Assembly: GCA_036961445.1 (NCBI GenBank)
Contig: JBALVO010000152.1
Coordinates: forward strand, 1-8,228
Source: JBALVO01 sp036961445
GTDB lineage: Bacteria; Pseudomonadota; Gammaproteobacteria; Pseudomonadales; Halieaceae
Direction of reading: 5' to 3'
DNA length: 8,228 bases
Positions 1 to 5,986 of the stretch are shown in pieces; the first letter of the stretch is position 1; each line of letters begins with the position of its first letter. The notes under the pieces are model-generated. The model ran no database searches, was not told the origin of the DNA, and saw nothing but the letters and a program-made list of their open reading frames with translations. Position numbers and translations under genes: made by a program.

Positions 1-30
1 CAGCTGCTCTACCTACTGAGCTACGCCAGC
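1..30 (-). tRNA. 5' half of a tRNA gene, probably tRNA-Thr(TGT), cut by the window edge
   Basis: Read on the minus strand, this begins with a 7-base acceptor strand (GCTGGCG), then T8-A9, a D-stem and loop (GCTC AGTAGGTA GAGC) and the start of the anticodon stem (GCTG). The anticodon lies outside the window. Identity is inferred from the related copy at 1382-1419, which reaches an anticodon loop TTTGTAA (anticodon TGT, Thr), and from similarity to bacterial tRNA-Thr(TGT). In many gammaproteobacteria this tRNA is the first gene of a Thr-Tyr-Gly-Thr-tuf operon, which would continue to the left. The intact acceptor strand and the promoter at 80-108 suggest this is the functional copy. Confidence 0.8.
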
Positions 31-100
31 CTTGATCAGATCGGGTCAGGCAGATCCCTGTCCCGTTTGAAGGGGTGCGATTGTAGATAAAGAGCATTGC
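31..100 (-). repeat. tRNA leader repeat, copy 1
   Basis: This is the pre-tRNA leader and -10 region. The segment from 'cctgtcccgtttgaagggg' (plus strand, 57-75) through the -10 box recurs at about 1420-1475 and 7819-7862 in the same orientation. Copy 1 is the only one joined to an intact tRNA 5' end and a recognisable -35 box, so it is the probable parent or the restored functional copy. Confidence 0.75.
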
Positions 101-108
101 CGATGCAA
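80..108 (-). promoter_or_regulatory. sigma70 stable-RNA promoter for the tRNA gene
   Basis: On the minus strand there is a -35 box TTGCAT (103-108), a 17-base spacer and a -10 box TACAAT (80-85). It is followed by a GC-rich stretch (CGCACCCC), which resembles the discriminator of growth-rate and stringently controlled tRNA/rRNA promoters. Transcription would start near base 73, giving a leader of about 43 bases before the mature tRNA 5' end at base 30. Confidence 0.7.
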
Positions 109-410
109 TAGGTCGGGATGGATTGCCTGGAATTGGAGGCACTGCCGATTGGGCCGGCAAGGAACTAGTTCGGTATAGGGTCAGTATCGGGCTGGAGCAA
201 GTCTGTTGCTGATTGCCTGGACGCCCTGCCCGGCTGTTCTCTTAGCCCTTTCGGATGTATTGGAAAGTCTGCAAGAGGCACTAGCTGAGCGCAAGTCTGC
301 AAAGGCAAGCTCAGTGAAGAAGGTACGGATTCAAATAGTAGATGCTACAGTCTATCGCTGGACATAAAAGATGACTGCCAATTGGCTACTAAACCTATAG
401 AATCAGTCAT
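109..410. other. gene-less stretch between the tRNA promoter and the sulfotransferase gene
   Basis: No supported gene is seen here. An 11-bp direct repeat (gattgcctgga) occurs at 121-131 and 211-221. The right end holds a weak promoter candidate for the next gene. Confidence 0.5.
375..403 (+). promoter_or_regulatory. weak promoter candidate for the sulfotransferase-like gene
   Basis: CTGCCA (375-380, 4 of 6 consensus bases), a 17-base spacer and TAGAAT (398-403, 5 of 6) lie just before the ATG at 411. Transcription would start at about 410-411, essentially on the start codon, and no Shine-Dalgarno sequence precedes that ATG. The -35 box is weak. Confidence 0.25.
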
Positions 411-1190
411 ATGAGTGTCTCAAGATTGCAACTATTTGGCCAGCGCTGCTCGGGCACGAACTATCTGGAAAGATTGATTGCCGAAAACATTGATGACGTA
501 AGTATTGTCACAGACTTTGGCTATAAGCATTTTACCCCTCAAATCCAAAGTTCGAGCCCAAATGATTGTTTGTTCATTATACTTTACAGACATCCCATTG
601 ACTGGATAACCAGTTTCTATCGCACCCCTTGGCATGCGCCACTGACTTTAAAAAACCTGAACTTCTCCGACTTCATCCGCCAAGAGTGGTTCAGTGTTTG
701 GGACAAGCATGCTGGTGTGACTAAACATGATCCACGGTGGGGGCATGAAATGATGTTTGACCGAGATCCGGGAACGGGAAAACGATTCGGAAACGTCATA
801 GAAATGCGAACCGCCAAAATCCAGTCTTGGGAAGCGTTGCGACAAGACAGCTATAACGCGGTATACCTCAGATATGAGGACGCTGTGGAAAATCCAAGCG
901 GAGTCATTGAGAGGATTGCTTTCGCGCTGAATGCGACTGAATCCCGTCCAGTAGCTAAGGTCAACTCCTATAAAGGAGGAGGCAGATGGTATCAGGGGCT
1001 GGGCGAAAGGCTAAGGCGGAAGCGGAAGCCGGAGGTCTCCAGGGAGGACATGGCCTTCATCCTGCGCTCCCTGGACAGAGGATTGGAACGGTCCATTGGC
1101 TATGATATTCCGAGCGAAACTCAATGTGGTGGCTCGGCAGCTAAAGGAGAGGCCGGGCAAAACATTGGTACATCAAACACCAGCTGCTAG
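411..1190 (+). CDS. sulfotransferase-like protein (PAPS-dependent sulfotransferase fold)
   Basis: This 259-residue protein has the layout of the P-loop-like sulfotransferase fold. Residues 10-19 (GQRCSGTNYL) match the loop that holds the 5'-phosphosulfate of PAPS. Residues 57-72 (ILYRHPIDWITSFYRT) match the 3'-phosphate-binding strand and helix, with R60 and S68 as likely contacts. Residues 151-162 (VYLRYEDAVENP) are the typical strand late in the fold. Such enzymes move sulfate from PAPS to a hydroxyl or amine of a glycan or small molecule; the acceptor is unknown. An in-frame TAA at 390-392 makes ATG 411 the first possible start, although it has no clear ribosome binding site. The last 20 or so residues are low in complexity and may not belong to the fold. 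The gene stands alone between tRNA leader copies 1 and 2. Confidence 0.75.
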   Translation: MSVSRLQLFGQRCSGTNYLERLIAENIDDVSIVTDFGYKHFTPQIQSSSPNDCLFIILYRHPIDWITSFYRTPWHAPLTLKNLNFSDFIRQEWFSVWDKHAGVTKHDPRWGHEMMFDRDPGTGKRFGNVIEMRTAKIQSWEALRQDSYNAVYLRYEDAVENPSGVIERIAFALNATESRPVAKVNSYKGGGRWYQGLGERLRRKRKPEVSREDMAFILRSLDRGLERSIGYDIPSETQCGGSAAKGEAGQNIGTSNTSC

Positions 1191-1381
1191 ATTTTCCACT
1201 TATGTTGCGTCGACTGATTTAGGTCGCAGGAGAAAGCGGAGGTTTTTCCACGACATAAAACCGAAGCTTACCTGTCATCAAGCTCGGTATATGTTCAGTC
1301 GTTGTTTTTGATGGAAAATGGAAAGTAAAAACGGGAAGGTTTTCTTGGCCTTACTGACACCTGGAATTCATCTCCGAGGTC
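1191..1381. other. gene-less stretch with a stem-loop after the sulfotransferase gene
   Basis: No gene is supported. A stem-loop at 1260-1288 pairs ACCG+AGCTT with AAGCT+CGGT around one bulged A and a 10-base loop. A T-run follows only at 1305-1309, so termination of the upstream gene is possible but not clear. Confidence 0.4.
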
Positions 1382-1419
1382 TTACAAATCAGCTGCTCTA
1401 CCTACTGAGCTACACAAGC
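1382..1419 (-). pseudogene. truncated tRNA-Thr(TGT) relic
   Basis: On the minus strand this copies the 5' half of the tRNA at 1-30: the D-arm and anticodon stem start are identical, and it continues to a full anticodon loop TTTGTAA. Directly after the loop the sequence changes to unrelated bases (GACCTC) with no 3' anticodon stem, T-arm or 3' acceptor. The acceptor strand is also altered (GCTTGTG instead of GCTGGCG). It cannot fold into a working tRNA. Confidence 0.8.
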
Positions 1420-1475
1420 CTTTAGATCGGGTGAGGCAGATACCTGTCCCGTTTGAAGGGAGGGGATTGTAGATT
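1420..1475 (-). repeat. tRNA leader repeat, copy 2
   Basis: This matches copy 1 closely from the tRNA 5' end through the -10 box (TACAAT, plus-strand ATTGTA at 1466-1471), with a 3-base deletion and a few substitutions. Similarity stops just upstream of the -10 box, and no -35 box is found at the right distance (GGATAT on the plus strand at 1489-1494). The promoter is therefore probably dead. Confidence 0.75.
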
Positions 1476-1734
1476 GTACGTCGGCAAAGGATATGGCACC
1501 AATTGGCCCGCTTTCTAAGAGATATGTTTCTGCCGGTTGACGGAAGGGTGATACGGAGCCAGGACTAGAGCCAGAATATACAGAATGATGGGCTGGGGAT
1601 ACCGTGGTGTAGGGCCTGAGCGGCGATGACCCAAAGGACAGACTGCTTCCAGAATGGGCTCGCTATCACCGCCCCTATATGCGGACAAAGAATTCATTCT
1701 TTAGGGATTGAAGGTTGCCTGACCAGTTGTTGCT
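1476..1734. other. gene-less stretch
   Basis: Several short open frames exist on both strands, but none has a ribosome binding site or recognisable protein features. It may be decayed coding DNA. Confidence 0.35.
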
Positions 1735-1923
1735 TCAGTGGACTGTCGCATCCAACCCATTGAGGTAAGTTTTCAACATTTGCTCGGCCTCGACTCGACC
1801 CTCGAATGGCCCCTCGACGGTCCCTTCACGCGATATGAAATACCACTCATCCATGCAGTGAAAAAATCGGCTTTTACGAAACCTGGATTGGGGTTCAGAT
1901 TCGCCTTTGCGCATAGATGCCAT
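1735..1923 (-). CDS. small DUF6316-type protein
   Basis: The 62-residue product carries a core at about residues 14-53: RFRKSRFF, then DEWYFISREG, GPFEGRVEAEQ and a closing helix ending in YL. This pattern (basic-FF, WYF-x-REG, GPF-x-x-R-x-EAE) matches my memory of DUF6316, a small family of unknown function in marine and pseudomonad gammaproteobacteria. The start is chosen at ATG 1921-1923 because GGGGAGG sits 5 bases upstream. The frame is open back to another ATG at 1980, which would add 19 residues but lacks such a site. No signal peptide or membrane segment is visible. It lies downstream of the Crp-like gene on the same strand, more than 500 bases away, so co-transcription is doubtful. 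Confidence 0.7.
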   Translation of the reverse strand: MASMRKGESEPQSRFRKSRFFHCMDEWYFISREGTVEGPFEGRVEAEQMLKTYLNGLDATVH

Positions 1924-2446
1924 GGATACCTCCCCTGAAAAATGATTTTCCGTACCGTCATTCAGCACTAACTCAGGCACTCAATCGGCCAACGAAGTAA
2001 TGAACCCGAGCGGTGCAATCACGCACCAGCGAACCTACAGTCTATCAGGGCCTTATTGGTTGGCCCTAGCGTTATTGGCGTGTGGCACCGCGGCTGGTAG
2101 AAAACGACCCCGTCATTGCAATGTAGCTGACTGTAGATAATTCCAATCTCCAACGTGGCGGTCATAGGACGTCTTGCGGTACTGATTTTGTTTTCGAATA
2201 AGGCATCTCTAGTTCTATGCAACCTTCGTTCAAGCAATCTTCATGCCACCTGAGCAACCGCACGGGTTTCGACTATCCGGTGGACCTACACGCCCCAAAG
2301 CTGTAAAAAAACCTGACACTAAAAAGCATAGAATATTTGTGGTGACTTGATTCGATATTCATAGGATATGAATACATGTTCATTGCGTAAAGGTCTCCAC
2401 TTTTTGAAAGCCGCCGGACATAGGTTAGCTAGCAGGAGCATTTATT
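1924..2446. other. gene-less stretch between the DUF6316 and Crp-like genes
   Basis: A 72-codon minus-strand frame (2019-2237) is open, but it has no ribosome binding site or family resemblance and I do not call it. An operator-like inverted repeat is listed separately. No convincing hairpin-plus-T-run terminator is seen after the Crp-like gene. Confidence 0.4.
2356..2374. repeat. perfect 8-bp inverted repeat, operator-like
   Basis: TATTCATA and TATGAATA face each other across a 3-base spacer (gga). A second, overlapping pair (ATGAA at 2368-2372, TTCAT at 2379-2383) follows at once. The AT-rich symmetry suits a dimeric regulator, but it does not match the Crp consensus (TGTGA-N6-TCACA), and no promoter is evident beside it. 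Confidence 0.35.
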
Positions 2447-3091
2447 TTAGCGGGTCCCGTGAACCACCATAGTTTTGCCGAAGACGGCAACCAGACCCTC
2501 TTGCTCAAGAGACTTGAGCGCCCTTCCTGCCATTTCCCGGGAACAGCCCACGATTTTGCCCAACTCTTGGCGTGTGACTTTGATCTGCATGCCATCCGGA
2601 TGGGTCATGGCATCGGGTTCCCGGCAGAGGTCCAAGAGGGTGTGGGCGATGCGTCCGGAGACATCCACAAAGGTCAGGTCCGATAACTTGTAAGTGGTCA
2701 GCCGCAGACGATTGCTCAACTGACAGGAAATGGCATAGAGGATATCCGGGAACTCGGTGGCTATCTGGTGGAAGCGTTCGTAGGAAATCTCCGCCACCTC
2801 GCAGGCCGTCCTGGCGATCACCATCGCGCTGCGTACCTGGGGTTCATCTTCGAAAAGGCCCATCTCCCCAACAAAATCACCCGGGCTGAGGTAGCTCACC
2901 ACCAGCATGTGATCCGCTTCCGATTGATCCTCCACCATCACCGAGACCGAGCCGTCGAGGATCAGGTAAAGTGAATCACTCACCTCGCCCTGCTTCAGGA
3001 CCACACTTTTGGCCTTGTAATCCTGACGCTGGCAGTATCGCAGGAAGTTTTCCACGTTTGGAATGGTTTTGACTATCTGGGGCTTGATCAC
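2447..3091 (-). CDS. crp: Crp/Vfr-like cAMP-responsive transcription regulator
   Basis: The 214-residue protein has the standard Crp length and order. An N-terminal cyclic-nucleotide beta barrel (about 10-120) includes the phosphate-binding cassette G71-D-F-V-G-E-M-G-L-F-E with R87-S88. The dimer helix (about 122-146) keeps the T132-T133 pair near the cAMP base. The C-terminal winged helix-turn-helix (about 170-196) has recognition helix GCSREMAGRALK. The stretch DLCREPDAMTHPDGMQIKVTRQE is very close to Pseudomonas Vfr. It should act as a dimer binding TGTGA-type sites and activating sigma70 promoters. Oddities are M90 where RSAW is usual and A188 where the recognition helix normally has V or T. 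The start is GTG at 3089-3091, with AAGGAG 9 bases upstream. Whether this is the only Crp of the genome or a paralogue cannot be told here. Confidence 0.9.
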   Translation of the reverse strand: MIKPQIVKTIPNVENFLRYCQRQDYKAKSVVLKQGEVSDSLYLILDGSVSVMVEDQSEADHMLVVSYLSPGDFVGEMGLFEDEPQVRSAMVIARTACEVAEISYERFHQIATEFPDILYAISCQLSNRLRLTTYKLSDLTFVDVSGRIAHTLLDLCREPDAMTHPDGMQIKVTRQELGKIVGCSREMAGRALKSLEQEGLVAVFGKTMVVHGTR

Positions 3092-3100
3092 CCGCTATAA

Positions 3101-3135
3101 CTCCTTTTATAAGCATCCATCAGCCAAAGATTCTA
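3101..3135 (-). promoter_or_regulatory. ribosome binding site and candidate -10 box of the Crp-like gene
   Basis: AAGGAG (3101-3106 on the minus strand) precedes the GTG start by 9 bases and fixes it. Upstream, TAGAAT (3130-3135) matches a -10 box in 5 of 6 positions. The best -35 at 17 bases is TTTCGC, which is weak, as would fit an activator-dependent promoter. Confidence 0.45.
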
Positions 3136-3233
3136 CCCCAGAGAAACGCCCAGCGAAATATAACTTTTTGCGCTAACCCGCTGGTAGGCCAAAGCATCAT
3201 CCCTCGTGATGTCGATTGCTGCCGTCGCCACCC

Positions 3234-3261
3234 AAAAACCCCGCTATGGCGCGCCCATAGC
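3234..3261 (-). terminator. terminator-like hairpin overlapping the stop codon of the upstream minus-strand gene
   Basis: On the minus strand GCTATGG pairs perfectly with CCATAGC around a 5-base loop (GCGCG). GGGG and a run of five T follow. The second arm contains the TAG stop of the gene at 3244-3609. The T-run is short and begins 4 bases after the stem, so termination may be partial. Confidence 0.5.
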
Positions 3262-3609
3262 CAGTCCTGATTTAGTTGTCGCGGTGAAGGTACGCAATCT
3301 TGTCGATAGCTTCCTGGCCTCCGGCTCTGCCTGCTGATTGAGCCACATTTCCTCCATCGCCCCTTCCAAATCCGCATTGCGTTCGAGCTTCTCCACCTCT
3401 ACTTGCCGGCGCAAGCCATTCCGCACACCAGGACACAGCTCAATACTCACCAACTTTTCTTCCTGCCCAAGGATTAGCTTAACCAATCGCTCCAGCAACG
3501 CCGAGTCAATTTTTTCTGGAGAAAATTGATAACGCTTCCTGAACATACTTTCAAGATTCCGCAGGTAGATATACACACATCGGTCAGCTGCACTAGCTAG
3601 TATCCTCAC
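3244..3609 (-). CDS. unrecognised protein, about 121 residues, start uncertain
   Basis: I do not recognise this family. The product is mostly helical in appearance and rich in charge, with a long middle part (about residues 20-110) of E, K, R and L typical of a soluble protein. No signal peptide, membrane segment or catalytic motif is evident. The hairpin over its stop codon supports it as a real 3' end. The start is unsure. GTG 3609 has only a poor GGGG upstream. The frame stays open another 21 codons to an in-frame TAA at 3673-3675, inside the 55-bp repeat by the assembly gap, and the extra residues (DWEGPLKIGVRI) look protein-like. A CTG preceded by GGGAGG lies at 3619-3621. It could be a short gene, or the tail of a gene broken by the TAA or by misassembly. 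Confidence 0.45.
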   Translation of the reverse strand: MRILASAADRCVYIYLRNLESMFRKRYQFSPEKIDSALLERLVKLILGQEEKLVSIELCPGVRNGLRRQVEVEKLERNADLEGAMEEMWLNQQAEPEARKLSTRLRTFTATTKSGLAMGAP

Positions 3610-3649
3610 CCCAATTTTCAGTGGGCCCTCCCAGTCAAAAGTAGCACTT

Positions 3650-3704
3650 TTAATATCGTAACCCCCATCCAGTTAAGTCTTGCGGTGGTAACAAAACTGC
3701 AGTC
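3650..3704. repeat. 55-bp direct repeat, left of the assembly gap
   Basis: Identical over 55 bases to 3805-3859 and ending exactly at the first N. This is the pattern left when two contigs sharing a terminal k-mer are joined by a scaffolder without being merged. Confidence 0.9.
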
Positions 3705-3804
3705 NNNNNNNNNNNNNNNNNNNNNNNNNNNNNNNNNNNNNNNNNNNNNNNNNNNNNNNNNNNNNNNNNNNNNNNNNNNNNNNNNNNNNNNNNNNNNNNN
3801 NNNN
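3705..3804. other. assembly gap of exactly 100 N
   Basis: One hundred N is a conventional placeholder for a gap of unknown size. The matching 55-bp flanks suggest a real distance near zero with a single repeat copy, although an unresolved repeat could also be hidden here. Any open frame drawn across the N run is meaningless. Confidence 0.95.
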
Positions 3805-3859
3805 TTAATATCGTAACCCCCATCCAGTTAAGTCTTGCGGTGGTAACAAAACTGCAGTC
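3805..3859. repeat. 55-bp direct repeat, right of the assembly gap
   Basis: Starts exactly after the last N and equals 3650-3704 in all 55 bases. It ends at the point where the sequence would simply continue if the two contigs overlapped. Confidence 0.9.
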
Positions 3860-4119
3860 CATGAAAAGAAGGGTTCCTGTCCGTCAGGTTACCGGAAGTC
3901 AGGCCAGTACTGCATTGAGCGTAGTAAATGATATCTACAAACTGTACGTCGTCAGTTCATTTGAAACCAAAAGCCTCGTTTTCTAAGAGGCGTCTTTCTT
4001 CCAGCCGACTCCCCAGTTTAGCCTGCCAATCGCAGGTTGTGTAATTTACGCTGAGTCAGCGTGCGGGGTTTTGGGTCTCAAATGCTCGGGCAATGTACAT
4101 TATTACCGCCACTTGACAT
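3860..4119. other. gene-less upstream region with three short inverted repeats
   Basis: No gene is supported. On the plus strand GCCTC/GAGGC (3973-3991, 9-base loop, pyrimidine-rich tail gtctttctt) could be a weak terminator. CCTGC/GCAGG follows at 4022-4036 with a 5-base loop. ACGCTGA/TCAGCGT at 4048-4062 is a 15-base palindrome with one central base, better suited to an operator than to a hairpin. A perfect 10-base palindrome AATGTACATT lies at 4092-4101, 18 bases before the -35 box of the next operon. Confidence 0.4.
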
Positions 4120-4149
4120 GTGACAGATTTGCGGCGCCTCCGGTATACT
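4120..4149 (+). promoter_or_regulatory. sigma70 promoter of the three-gene surface-modification operon
   Basis: GTGACA (4120-4125, 5 of 6), an 18-base spacer and TATACT (4144-4149, 5 of 6). Transcription would start near 4156, giving a leader of about 73 bases. A TTGACA at 4113-4118 is too far from TATACT (25 bases) to pair with it. Confidence 0.65.
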
Positions 4150-4228
4150 CTCCGATGTTTAATTTAAACCGGCACGCTCTTGTGCCAACCGCGAAAATAG
4201 TCTGCGCTGAATTGGAGTTTTCAAACAA

Positions 4229-4462
4229 ATGAGACAGATAATTACAGCCCTAATGCTGGGCACTTTCTCACTGAACGCGTTTGCATATCTGGATCCCGGC
4301 ACGGGAAGCATGATTCTGCAGGGACTAATTGCGGGCATTGCGGTGGCAGGATTCACTATAAAGACTTACTGGTACAAACTACGCAGTCTGTTCGGAAAGA
4401 ACCAGACAGCCAGTTTGCTCGATGACGACCTGGAACCAAAAATCGACGAAGAACAAAAATAG
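4229..4462 (+). CDS. small membrane protein with a YLDPGTGS motif
   Basis: The 77-residue product begins with a signal-like segment (MRQIITALMLGTFSLNAFA) ending in an A-F-A cleavage pattern at about residue 19. The motif YLDPGTGSMILQ follows at 20-31, then a second hydrophobic stretch (about 28-46), a basic patch (KTYWYKLRSLFGK) and an acidic tail. Short proteins with a Y-L/I-D-P-G-T-G-S motif are common in bacterial polysaccharide and surface-modification loci, but I know of no firm biochemical role. GGAG (4214-4217) sits 11 bases before the ATG. It is the first gene after the promoter and lies 50 bases before the methyltransferase. Its likely place is the inner membrane or periplasm, perhaps as a partner of the two larger proteins. 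Confidence 0.7.
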   Translation: MRQIITALMLGTFSLNAFAYLDPGTGSMILQGLIAGIAVAGFTIKTYWYKLRSLFGKNQTASLLDDDLEPKIDEEQK

Positions 4463-4512
4463 GTCTACAAAAGTAGAAAACCAGCCGCTATCCAGCCCGC
4501 ACAGGAAAAACA

Positions 4513-5958
4513 TTGAACTTATTGCCATCTTCCTTTCGCGACCCCAGCGGTTTCGTATTTAGCCACGACCACACTATCTACAGACAGGTCAACAACACCT
4601 TTTCTGGCAACTACGACCGGTTTATGTCCTCTGGCCTTTATGAGGCACTCGTCAGCAAAGGCTTACTTGTCGCTCATGAGGATGTCACGGATTCTGATTT
4701 ACCTCGGACGGATAGCTGCCACCGTATCATCAGGCCAACACACCTCCCCTTCATCTCTTATCCTTATGAATGGAGTTACAGTCAACTCAAGGACGCTGCG
4801 ATTCTTACCTTGCGTATCCAGGCAAGGGCGTTGAAATTTGGCTTCGTCCTAAAAGATGCATCTGCCTATAACATTCAGTTTGTCGACAGTCGCCCGCTGT
4901 TCATAGACACCCTGTCGTTCGAGCCATATGAAGAGGGCACTCCCTGGGTAGCCTACCGGCAGTTTTGCCAGCATTTTCTGGCACCACTGGCACTAATGGC
5001 CACCGTCGACATCGACCTTGGAAAACTTCTCATCACGCATATCGACGGGATACCATTACCCCTGGCCAGTAAGCTGCTCCCCTGGAGCACGAAGCTCAAA
5101 TACGGCATTCAGGCTCACATCCATCTGCACGCCAGGGTCCAGACAGATTACGCCGACTCAGCGGGCACGGACCAGAACGCCGGTAACCGCGCGCAAAAAG
5201 CCAGAAATGCAAAACTTTCCACCACCGGTCTTAAAGCCATCATCGAAAGCCTTGCCAGCACCATTGATAAACTGAAGTGGAAGCCCGCCCAGACTGAATG
5301 GGGCGACTACTATAGCCACACCAACTACAGCGACCAAGCCACCCTGAAAAAAAGAGAGTTGGTGGACAGTTTTCTATCCGCTATTGATACCCCGCTGGCA
5401 ACCATCCACGATCTAGGGGCCAATACAGGCGAGTTCAGCCGTATTGCTGCCAATCATGGCTCCCTGATTATATCGCAGGATATAGATCCTGTTGCGGTAG
5501 AACGAAACTATCGAGAGTGTCGGGGGAGTGAAACCAAAAACATACTCCCTCTAGTGCAAAACCTTTTTGCGCCGTCCCCCTCGATAGGGTGGGCAAATGA
5601 GGAGCGAGAGTCTTTCCGGCAGCGCGCCAATTGTGATGCCATACTGGCTCTGGCACTCGTCCATCATCTGGCCATCAGCAACAATACTCCGCTTTCCCAT
5701 ATCGCCAGCCTGTTCTCCTCGCTGGGCAACTGGCTGATCATCGAGTTTGTACCCAAATCCGACTCCCAGGTGGTCAGATTGCTGGAAACCAGGGAAGACG
5801 TTTTTCCGGACTATACTGAGCAGGGGTTTGAAAAGGCTTTCAGCGTATATTTTTCGATTGTAAAAAAAGCATCGGTATCGGGAACTGAAAGATCGCTTTA
5901 CCTGATGGCATCACTGAATAGTGCGGAGCCCAGCACGTTGCAATCGACCGGCCCATAA
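4513..5958 (+). CDS. NoeA-like SAM-dependent methyltransferase with a kinase-like N-terminal domain
   Basis: The 481-residue protein has two parts. The C-terminal part (about 265-465) is a class I methyltransferase: motif I is D300-LGANTGEF, the acidic end of strand 2 is at D323/D325, and motif IV lies around CDAILALALVHHL (374-386). The N-terminal part (SSFRDPSGFVF at 6-16, YDRFMSSGLYEAL at 34-46) resembles a family related to nodulation protein NoeA. It contains D115-ASAY-N120 and D132 in FIDTLSF, a spacing close to the catalytic loop and metal aspartate of kinase-fold enzymes. The methyl acceptor is unknown; the neighbours point to a surface glycan or lipid precursor. The start is TTG at 4513-4515, with AGGA 6 bases upstream and a TAG in frame just before; the next ATG is codon 38. 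No membrane segment is seen, so it is likely cytoplasmic. Confidence 0.8.
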   Translation: MNLLPSSFRDPSGFVFSHDHTIYRQVNNTFSGNYDRFMSSGLYEALVSKGLLVAHEDVTDSDLPRTDSCHRIIRPTHLPFISYPYEWSYSQLKDAAILTLRIQARALKFGFVLKDASAYNIQFVDSRPLFIDTLSFEPYEEGTPWVAYRQFCQHFLAPLALMATVDIDLGKLLITHIDGIPLPLASKLLPWSTKLKYGIQAHIHLHARVQTDYADSAGTDQNAGNRAQKARNAKLSTTGLKAIIESLASTIDKLKWKPAQTEWGDYYSHTNYSDQATLKKRELVDSFLSAIDTPLATIHDLGANTGEFSRIAANHGSLIISQDIDPVAVERNYRECRGSETKNILPLVQNLFAPSPSIGWANEERESFRQRANCDAILALALVHHLAISNNTPLSHIASLFSSLGNWLIIEFVPKSDSQVVRLLETREDVFPDYTEQGFEKAFSVYFSIVKKASVSGTERSLYLMASLNSAEPSTLQSTGP

Positions 5959-5986
5959 CATATTGCTCCACCACCAGGAGTCGTCA

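Noticed and set aside
1515..1697. Sixty-codon minus-strand frame
   Set aside because: No ribosome binding site, no recognisable composition or motif.
3120..3377. Minus-strand frame overlapping the Crp-like promoter region and the gene at 3244-3609
   Set aside because: It is out of frame with the better-supported gene, has no ribosome binding site and covers the terminator-like hairpin.
3650..3862. A minus-strand open frame running through the N gap
   Set aside because: It exists only because the 100 N are treated as open codons and both flanks are the same 55-mer.
4113..4149. TTGACA at 4113-4118 as the -35 box of the operon promoter
   Set aside because: Its distance to TATACT is 25 bases; GTGACA at 4120-4125 with 18 bases fits better.
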